Shown here: one piece after another, positions 56,712 to 64,000 of the stretch
Position numbering within the stretch: position 1 is the stretch's first letter
Layout: each line of letters opens with the position of its first letter
Assembly: GCF_002865645.1 (NCBI RefSeq)
Contig: NW_020194610.1
Location: forward strand, 186,001 to 250,000
Source of the DNA: Hyaloscypha bicolor E
Lineage: Eukaryota; Ascomycota; Leotiomycetes; Helotiales; Hyaloscyphaceae
Direction of reading: 5' to 3'
DNA: 64,000 bases
The notes under the pieces: generated by a model
What the model was told of the DNA's origin: nothing
The model's database searches: none
Seen by the model: the letters and a program-made list of their open reading frames with translations, nothing else
Program-made: the position numbers and the translations under genes

Positions 56712-57833
56712 TTAGTACCCCGCACTATTACAGACACGGACAATATTTTCATACACTGAAAATACAATCCCTCCACTTAACACCAATCTTCCCAACCTCA
56801 TCGTGCTTCCAGCCCAGAACCCGAATAGCCCCTTGTCTCTCAGCACGCTCTTCATCGCTTCAATAGTCCCTGCTCCAGCAGCACTCTGAGCTCGAGTCTT
56901 GACCGTATCAAACGGTTGGGTCGCATAGACAGTGATTGTGCCTGCTGTGGCGCCCATAAGGAAAGTCGCCAAGGTATTCTGGGGCACACTGTGCGTTTGC
57001 GACATCCCCCGCAGGATTGTGTAGGATCCCATGCGGACAGCTGAAGTCGCAGATTGTTTCATCGTTGTCGAAACTAACCCCCTATAGAGATTCCCAATGC
57101 CCCTCTCTGCTACCAAGATGCGGAGTGCGTGGAAACTTCCCTTGAATCGTTTCTGGTTGTTTGCATCATCGATGAGCGCCGTCTTCAGACGCTCCGTTGG
57201 GGTTACGGCGAGGATGCTTTCGGCGCACCCTGCTAAGCTTCCAGCCAGGATGGCGCGTCCCCCAGATATCTTGCCATTCTCGTCGGCAAGGGCATTCTTG
57301 ATGGTATCAAAGGTTAGGAAGCGGACACCGGCTTTGAATGCTGTTCCCTATTGCGAAATCAGCAGTAGCTTCGGGTTTAGACACCCTGGAGTGGAGAAGG
57401 GAACAGGCACGTACCACCACGAGGGTCGAGCATCCAGTATAGAGACCCGAGATCCTCTCAGTCCTTAGTACATTCCTTACCATATGCCATATCGGTGTTT
57501 GGCCTGGAGCCTTAGATGCAAGCTGGCTACGAGTTTTGGCAAATTCGAATGGATACTACAGTACTGGTAAGTTGGAGCTCACGTATCGCAAAGTAAAGAC
57601 GAGCTTACGGTTGTTGCTGCCTCTACTCCACCTGCAACGCCGCCAGCAAACAATGATAGCACTGGGCTTATTTGTTGTTTCTGAAGATTGTTAGTGACAA
57701 ATCCAGGATTGTTTAGAGCAGGTATCATGCCTTGGACGCCAGCTTTGGTACGGGTACTGGTGTGATTACTGCCGCGGTGGCCATGCTTGCTGGAGCTCGC
57801 TGTTTGGGCCAAATTTCTCAAGAGGCTGAACAT
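56712..57833 (-). CDS. Mitochondrial tricarboxylate carrier
   Basis: About 333 aa from exons 57833-57609, 57555-57415 and 57347-56712, all phase 0. Member of the SLC25 family, citrate/tricarboxylate (Ctp1) branch, which exchanges citrate, aconitate or related acids across the inner mitochondrial membrane. All three carrier signatures are present: YPFEFAKTRSQL (split from repeat 1 by intron 1), TPTERLKTALIDD and QPFDTVKTRAQSA. Other family features: GGVAGGVEAATT, FKAGVRFLTFDTIKNAL, GCAESILAVTP, KQSATSAVRMGSYT and FWAGSTMRLGRLVLSGGIVFS. The R-L-G-R-L segment in the last helix is typical of Ctp1. The N-terminus has an unusual leader of about 55 residues, Ser/His-rich, before the first repeat. 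Divergent from the Zn2Cys6 gene at 58120, which suggests shared regulation. Exact substrate (citrate versus cis-aconitate) cannot be read from sequence. Confidence 0.93.
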
Positions 57834-58119
57834 GATTGATGATATCTTTTACCTGATCTCTATTCATCCTATTTTGAGGCTATCTGTTCGGTCCTGGTCC
57901 GGGGACAAGTTCCACGGCAACTCTCTACCCGCGGCATTAGCTGGTCGGCGACTAGCCGCGGCCAAGACACCAGTCAACAAGGACCCTCCCGTGGCAGAAA
58001 CCTCACGAGCAGTCTTCCATTGCATTCCTTTTCCCAATTCTCTGCAATCCCACGGGAACTCTCCCCATCCCCCGCAGAATCTAGAAATAGGAGACGACAA
58101 TTTTCCCAAATCCCACGGG
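57834..58119. promoter_or_regulatory. Shared divergent promoter, carrier / Zn2Cys6 gene
   Basis: Only 286 bp separate the two divergent start codons. CG-rich patches with CCGCGG-like palindromes occur near 57930-57960. A self-binding site of the regulator is possible but not demonstrated. Confidence 0.45.
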
Positions 58120-60603
58120 ATGGATGACACCAGCGACAAACCCTCGCAGCCGAGACCGAAACGACGCGCACCGAGAGCCTGTCAGTTCTGTCGGCTCCGC
58201 AAGGTACGTGCAGCTCCCGACATCCGATGCCCAACTCCCCTCTGATATCGCTGCGAACAGCTGAAATGCGACAACGTGGTCCCGCAATGTACCAACTGCG
58301 GGAGCTATGGCAAGGAGTGCATCTATGTTGACCTACCCAAGAAGGCGAGGCCGTCAAGTGCAAAGATCGCGAGGCTGGAGCAAGAAGTCCAGAGGCTCCG
58401 AGCGCAGTCACAACTCCGTGACGTACAGCCTCAAAATGTAGCTGCAGAATCGCACTCTACGCCATCTAGCGTCAACCACAGCGTGCACAGCGTCCACAGT
58501 ATGCACGATGCCAGTAATGATATGTCGGTCATTGAATCGCGAGAAGTCTCGGTGGGCGCGGATCATCAGCGGGACTCGTTCTCTGCAACAGCACCACCAA
58601 ACAGCCAGCGGCAACTTGTCCCACCCAGTGATCTAGTGAGTTACTATGGTAGGACGAGTGCTCTGTTTGAGGATGGCGGGCCTCATCAAGATGCTAGAAG
58701 TACAAATAACAGTAGTGCCGGCCAAGTCTCAGAGAGAACGCAGCTGATGCTGATGGGCGAGGCGACGCGACAACGTAAAGTCACCCGACATTGATCGGTG
58801 GTTGAGATAGAACCACTGACAGATTTCAGGGCAGATGGAGAGCATCAATTACAGCGCTGGTCGTCTCGACTTTGACGGGGTGGATCCTGAGCTTGGGATG
58901 CACCTCCTCTCTCTCCATTGGAATCGGCAACATCACTCCTCCCTGATCACGTACCGGCCAGCCTTCATGCGCGACATGGCATGCGAGGGGCCATACTTCT
59001 CCAAACTTCTCCTCAATGCCATCTATTTTGGTGCATCAAAGTTTAGCACGCGTCTCGAGATGCGTAGCAATCGCAAGGCCGCTGGTCAACCCTTCCGCCA
59101 GCGGGTCAGAGAGCTCCTGGGTGGAGCCTTGGACCGGAGCAAGATAACTACCATACAAGCCCTTCTCATAATGACGAGTTCCTTGTTTGCTCTGGGGGAT
59201 GAGAGGAGTGCAGCATGGCTCTACGCTGGAACGGCCTTCAGGATGATAATTGATCTTGGCTTACATATTGATGATCTCTCGTTGTCTGCTTCGCGGAGGC
59301 TCTCAGACGAGGACTTCGAGATCAGACGTAGGGTGTTCTGGGGAGCCTTTGGTCAGCACCCTTTGCTTCTCACAGGCCTACTCACATTAGCTGACAGAAT
59401 CTAGTGGTCGACAAGATCCAGTCTCTTTATCAAGGACGGCCCATGAGTCTGCAGGAAGCTGACACCCGAGTCCCGATGATCTTCCAGGACAACTTTGAAG
59501 AACTTGAGATATGGCACCCGCAAGCGTTTCCAGGGACTCAGGATTACCCTGGCTCACCGACGTACTCAGTGTCAACATTCACCGAGCTTTGCAAGCTTAG
59601 CGTAATCATGAATGATATCCTAAACAAAGTCTACGCGGAGAAGACGACAAGGCGAGCCCCAGAGAGGCTAGCCGATGACCTCAAGTCACTACACTCGGAC
59701 CTTGAGAAATGGGAGTCCGCTCTTCCACCCCATTTGAGATTCGAAAGTATTGGAGGGTCGGGTATTGTCTCACCGCCGCATGTTTTTTCATTACAAGCGA
59801 TGCATAAAGTTCTCTTGATCCTACTCCATCGCCCATTCGTGTCAGAAGGTCATCTTCACTCGACATCTCCATCTATTCCAACTAACTCATTTGCCATATG
59901 TGCAATGGCTGCAACCAAGATCGTGCAGCTGCTTCGCATCTACCATCGGACGTTTTCTATTCAACAAGCTCCATATCTCATGTCATATGCAACATATGTG
60001 AGCGCAACCATTCACGTTCGTATTGCTTCCCAGAGAGGGCCGGGATCAGAAGCCCACACCAGCCTGGCGACTTGCTTGGCGGTCTTCGCACGGAATGAGG
60101 AGACAAATTGGGCAGTGCAAAGAGCACGAACCGTGATTTTGAATCTGATGGAACGAATGAATGTGCTTTTACCTGAGGCAACCGACGTTGATGGATCCCG
60201 CAAGGGTTCATTTGAAGCCGCTCTGACATCTCCGGGAGAGCTTTTCCAACCCTTGAATGAACAGCACGATGTCAACGCCCATGAGCATCAACATCAGGAA
60301 GACATTGGGATTGGGCCGTACAATCAGGTTACTGGTGAGTTGGATATGGAGGCAATCATCCAGAGCTTCATACATGAACAGCAAAACAGCATGTCCAAGA
60401 TTGGTGCAAACTTCCATCACGCGGGACATCAGCCTTTCACGTCAAGCCCCCACCCTCAATCGTCGGCCAGCAATGCAATCATGCAACCATACTTTGACAT
60501 GCCTTACGGTGGTGTTCCAACCTGGAATGACACGGATCCAAATTCTACTGTGCAGGACATGTTGTTTGGTTTCAACGGCGAAGCACTTGATGGAATCTGG
60601 TAA
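58120..60603 (+). CDS. Zn2Cys6 transcription factor, putative cluster regulator
   Basis: About 772 aa from exons 58120-58203, 58261-58774, 58830-59351 and 59405-60603, which keep frame. The zinc cluster is split by intron 1 (GTACGT donor): Cys21, 24 from exon 1, then Cys31, 38, 41, 48 (CQFCRLRKLKCDNVVPQCTN, CGSYGKEC). A coiled-coil SSAKIARLEQEVQRLRAQ follows at about 60-77. Intron 2 joins ATRQR to QMESINYSAGRLDFD. The Fungal_trans domain spans about 215-430: LHWNRQHHSSLITYRPAFM, AIYFGASKFST, AWLYAGTAFRMIIDLGLHID, FEIRRRVFWGAFVVDKIQSL (across intron 3) and YQGRPMSLQEADTRVP. The C-terminus is Gln/His/Pro-rich. Placed between a mitochondrial carrier (divergent) and an MFS permease (convergent, 85 bp between stops). 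A pathway-specific activator role is inferred from location. Confidence 0.93.
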
Positions 60604-60688
60604 AGATCATGCCAATAATATCATTAATCATTCTGTGGCTTGCGTATCAAAATCCACATGAACCCCGCTAAGTCAACCCTGACCGACT

Positions 60689-62514
60689 TCACTCCTTGTG
60701 CTCGACCGCGGAGTCGCCTTTCTCGGCATCGTCGATGCGGGGGAAAAGGTGCCGGTCTGCACCAGTGATACCGAACAATGCGTCCATATCCTCAAGCGAC
60801 AGTCCTTTGGTTTCTGGGACAAACAAGTACACAAATGGTACTGCCAGTGTCATGCATGCGGCGAATACAAAGTATGTTCCGTATCCGATATTCGTGAGCA
60901 TATACGGCACACTCCGAGCAATCACGAAGTTCAGTAGCCAGTGAGTTGCTGTGCATATTGCCACGCAGAGACTGCGGATACGAAGACTATAACTTGTCAG
61001 TCTGATTATCAACCTGGGAAGCGGATGCGGACTTACGGGAAGATCTCGCTGCAGTAGATCCATGGCACTCCAGCCCACGAGAGACAGAAGGCAACTGCAA
61101 AGACGTAGACCATGACAGCTGCACCGTACCCACTAGCAGTGACGCCTGCAGGCTTGGCAGTAGCAGAGATTGGGTTATGTTTTACGATACCGCCGATGGA
61201 GTACATAGCAACAGCCTAATTTTGTCAGAACATATCCTGCCCAAGACTCCTTGGCGGTTCGAGTCACTTACAGCAAGAGCGCTTCCTACAATAAGCAGCT
61301 TGGTTCGACCGAATCTATCGACGATCCAGTACATTGTGATAGTGATGGCAATTAGGCGCACGATGCCATACACTCCGGTGGAGATGAGGCCGGTATTAGA
61401 GCCTGTCAGACCAATACTTTTGAAGATGCGAGGCGAGTAGTACTGTAATGATTAGCACATATCTTCGTATCGAGGTCACTATGAGATACTCACGTTGATC
61501 GCATTGCTCCCAGCCATCTGCATGAAGATGAAGATGAAGACTCCGATGGTGATTCTGTTCCTATTTCCCGGCATGGCCATCTCACGGAATTCCGCGATGA
61601 GGCCCTTGCCGTGAGTAGCAAGTCTCTCCTGATCAATCTGGTCCATGACGCGATAGATCTCCTCGACGACGTATTCGTGATCTACTGGGAGGTTCCTGAG
61701 CTTTGAAAGAGCTGCAACTGCTTCATCACGGCCCTTGAAGCGAGCGATCCATCTCGGTGACTCTGGAAGGAAGATCATACCGAGGACCAGGAGACCTCCA
61801 GGGATGAGCTGGACGGCGAAAGGTACGCGCCACTGTGTTGAAGTTGCTGCCACGTGCTTCGTCACTCCGTAATTGATCCAGAAGCCGATACACGTGCCGA
61901 TCTGGACACCCATCTCGTAGATACCGACCAGGCGACCTCGGATCGATGGTGGGGAGATTTCGGCGACATACAAGGGCACAAGCATGCTTGCAGCTCCAAC
62001 GCCCTAGGTGCGAACATTAATATTTGCGCACGAGGTTGGGCCGAGACTACTCACAAGACCACCAATAGCTCTACCGACGAACATTGCTGCAGTGCTACCG
62101 AATGAAACTGTCTGCATGAGTGATCCAAGGCAAAACACAACTCCAGTAATCATCAACGTAATTCTTCTCCCCAACTTGTCGCCCAGAGGAGCTGCGATAA
62201 GGGAGCCGAAGAAGCATCCTGCTTGGAGCAGCGACACAATGTTTGCCGCGAATGCATCTGACCTTTCGGCCGAGGCGCCTTTGAGTCCGAAATCCCTTGA
62301 ATAGCGTTAAATTTGATTTCTGATAGTGGGTGACAGTAAGGTGCAAATACCTGATGAATGGTTTGAGGGTGATAGCAGTTCCGATGAAAGCCAAATCATA
62401 TCCAAACATGAACGCTCCCATAGACGACACAATAGCGAGGATGTAGACGTGCCAGTTATAGATCTCCTTAGGTGCAGCGACCGTCAGATCGGACGACTTG
62501 AACGCAGGTTTCAT
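60689..62514 (-). CDS. MFS sugar-porter family transporter, quinate-permease-like
   Basis: About 520 aa from six exons: 62514-62351, 62295-62055, 62003-61494, 61442-61272, 61215-61037, 60986-60689, summing to a multiple of three. The N-terminus PKEIYNWHVYILAIVSSMGA followed by FGYDLAFIGTAI resembles fungal quinate permeases (QutD/Qa-Y). Sugar-porter motifs: GDKLGRR after TM2, GRAIGGL|GVGAASMLVPLYVAE across intron 2, RGRLVG, PESPRW, VDRFGRTK, and the terminal PETKGLSLEDMDALFG. Twelve membrane helices are expected; plasma membrane location is inferred. Introns interrupt the coding sequence at AIN|YYS and ALA|AVA. The C-terminal tail is acidic. It is divergent from the PrpF-like gene. Possible cargo: quinate, aromatic or organic acid, or sugar; sequence does not decide. 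Confidence 0.92.
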
Positions 62515-63362
62515 GATGACAAGGGTTTTCGGGTAAACGTCCTAAGAGTTTGCGAAGAGGATTTGGACTTGTCGGAATCCAGGCATAAGACTTTGGCGAT
62601 GAGGGTGGCTTTCCTTGTCAAGGCTTGTTCTTCTTGGTCCCAAGAGGCCAAGAGGTCGCTGGTATATATATGTTCAAGTTCTCATGACAAGTTGGAGGAT
62701 CTCCACAAATCTGGGGAGGATGGCCTGGAGTTTGGAGCATAAAGATGGGGTTTGCGGGGTCTCCGTGACCGATGTTTGGTCCCATTCGAGTGGCGTTCAT
62801 CCGAAGTGGTTAGTCTTGAAAATGACAATGATCCACGGCAAGAGATTTGCCGCGGGTGCCATCGAGCCCATTCATGAAAACCTTAGTAGGTGGATAGATT
62901 CCGGACCCTAACTAGCTCCAAGGTACAATGCTAATTGCGGCTCGACTTTGGTTTGCCAGAGGGCCTGCTCAATCTGCTCGCTTGGTGGTTCCCGCGGGAT
63001 CTTTACAGCCGGTATGGATTGACATCCAGTGGCAGCTCTCCACAAGTTCTGCACGATATCAACTCAAAGAGTACTTGCCATGGCAATAGCTTGACCAGGA
63101 TCGATACGATGTCCTTCTCATGCCCCGGAAATAAGGATGAGAGCAAATCTCAAGTCCTAGATGATCGTTTAAGACTAAAGGTATGGTCCTATAAACACTC
63201 TAGGGCGCAAAGTCCGTTGTTCCAAGACGCCCGTAAGTGTCGTGACAATCTATCTCGTCGATGTTCAGACGTACTTACATAAACCTTTCATCCTTCGCGA
63301 GGGACTCCGTCTCTCACCAAAAGAGCATACCAAACCTCTCCTACAATTTCCTCCCTCCTCAC
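62515..63362. promoter_or_regulatory. Divergent promoter region, transporter / PrpF-like gene
   Basis: An 848-bp interval between divergent start codons with no supported gene. A TATATATA stretch at about 62659-62668 may be a core-promoter element of the transporter gene. Scattered CCG/CGG triplets are present but no clean inverted pair stands out. Confidence 0.4.
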
Positions 63363-64000
63363 ATGATGAATGAAACTAGGTTTCCTACCCGCCATGTGCT
63401 GCCATCAGTCATGATGCGGTCAGGAACCTCCAAGGGGCTATTTGTGCACCGCAAACACCTTCCTCAAGACCAAACGGAGTGGGGCCCTGTACTACTCAGT
63501 GTCATGGGCTCACAACGAGGTGATCAAAAGCAACTCGATGGCGTTGGTGGTGGGACTTCGACGACATCTAAAGTAGCGATTGTATCCAAGTCTACAAGAC
63601 AGGACGCCGATGTTGACTACACCTTTGTTCAGGTCGCCGTCGGAAAGGGTCAGGCAGATTTTTCTGGAAACTGTGGCAACATGGCCTGTGGTGTAGGACC
63701 ATTTGCTTTGGATGAAGGGTTGGTGCATGCACTCCCTGGCCAGACCTCGGTACGTGTTCTCCAGGAGCAAGTTGGAGGAGAAACTTTACTAACAGCAGCC
63801 AAGCTTGACGTGAGAGTCTTCAACACAAACACCCAGAGACTCCTAGTAGAAACTGTAGAAGTAGGTCCAGATGGGAGGTTCAATGAGTTTGGTCATTTTC
63901 GGATAGGAGGTGTGAAGAGTGAAGGTTCAGAGATCGAAGTCGCTTTTGTAGAACCAGCCGGGAGCATGACTGGCAAACTTCTCCCAACCGGCAACGCGCA
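63363..64000 (+). CDS. PrpF-family isomerase (partial, runs off window)
   Basis: First 212 codons of a PrpF/DUF453 protein. The family contains 2-methylaconitate cis-trans isomerase, aconitate delta-isomerase, 4-oxalomesaconate tautomerase and methylitaconate isomerase, all shifting double bonds or geometry of unsaturated tricarboxylates. Start ATG 63363 (a second ATG follows at 63366). Family hallmarks: LPSVMMRSGTSKGLFVH (residues 13-29), MGSQRGDQKQLDGVGGGTST (48-67) with TSKVAIVSKS, and FSGNCGNMACGVGPFALDEG (100-119) with Cys104 and Cys109, near the catalytic site. The sequence continues open with MTGKLLPTGNA, where homologues have the same P-T-G-N element. No intron in the visible part. 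The 3' half (second lobe) lies beyond the window. Exact reaction cannot be set from this part. Confidence 0.9.
   Translation, partial: MMNETRFPTRHVLPSVMMRSGTSKGLFVHRKHLPQDQTEWGPVLLSVMGSQRGDQKQLDGVGGGTSTTSKVAIVSKSTRQDADVDYTFVQVAVGKGQADFSGNCGNMACGVGPFALDEGLVHALPGQTSVRVLQEQVGGETLLTAAKLDVRVFNTNTQRLLVETVEVGPDGRFNEFGHFRIGGVKSEGSEIEVAFVEPAGSMTGKLLPTGNA

Noticed and set aside
1..64000. tRNA, rRNA or CRISPR loci
   Set aside because: I looked for GGTTCRA-type tRNA T-arms and for regularly spaced repeats by eye and found none that could fold or repeat properly; CRISPR is not expected in a fungal nuclear genome.

Overview
The window reads as nuclear DNA of a filamentous ascomycete (Pezizomycotina; Leotiomycetes is a guess from overall gene flavour, not proven). 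Genes lie on both strands. Most carry 1-5 introns of about 43-84 nt with fungal splice signals (GTAAGT/GTATGT donors, CTAAC-type branch sites). HET-domain, Zn2Cys6, LPMO, tannase and DUF3433-like proteins are typical of this group. Splice models were built by hand, and each complete model keeps its reading frame across all junctions.

Left part (1-11 kb) is accessory: a nicotianamine-synthase-like gene with a frame break, a secreted tannase/feruloyl esterase, a Zn2Cys6 regulator and a decayed GH55 beta-1,3-glucanase. From 11 to 23 kb lies the giant TRA1 gene (SAGA/NuA4 scaffold, about 3859 aa). A bZIP factor, a secreted Ser/Ala-rich protein, an AIG2-like protein with an 8-nt microexon, a 166-bp MITE and a modular AA11 chitin LPMO follow (23-33 kb).

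The middle (33-49 kb) is mostly housekeeping: a YIH1/IMPACT homologue, an acetoacetyl-CoA synthetase ending in the peroxisomal signal SKL, the APC/C subunit Cdc16, and the splicing factor Yju2, which is divergent from Cdc16. Between them lie a 605-bp hAT-like MITE with a perfect 8-bp target duplication and a decayed DUF3433-type membrane protein gene. Two ankyrin proteins sit tail-to-tail at 47-50 kb; one has an unusual tryptophan-rich helical C-terminus.

The region 50-56.7 kb is repeat-rich: a small mariner-like MITE, a HET-domain gene whose 3' end is hit by a 768-bp non-autonomous hAT element with a perfect 8-bp target duplication, a small membrane protein and AT-rich decayed DNA.

The right edge (56.7-64 kb) looks like a coherent metabolic cluster: a mitochondrial tricarboxylate carrier divergent from a Zn2Cys6 regulator, a quinate-permease-like MFS transporter convergent with that regulator, and a PrpF-family isomerase cut by the window end. 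This gene set resembles the Ustilago itaconate cluster (mitochondrial carrier, regulator, MFS exporter, PrpF-type aconitate isomerase) or an aromatic-acid catabolic cluster. It is the most interesting lead in the window.
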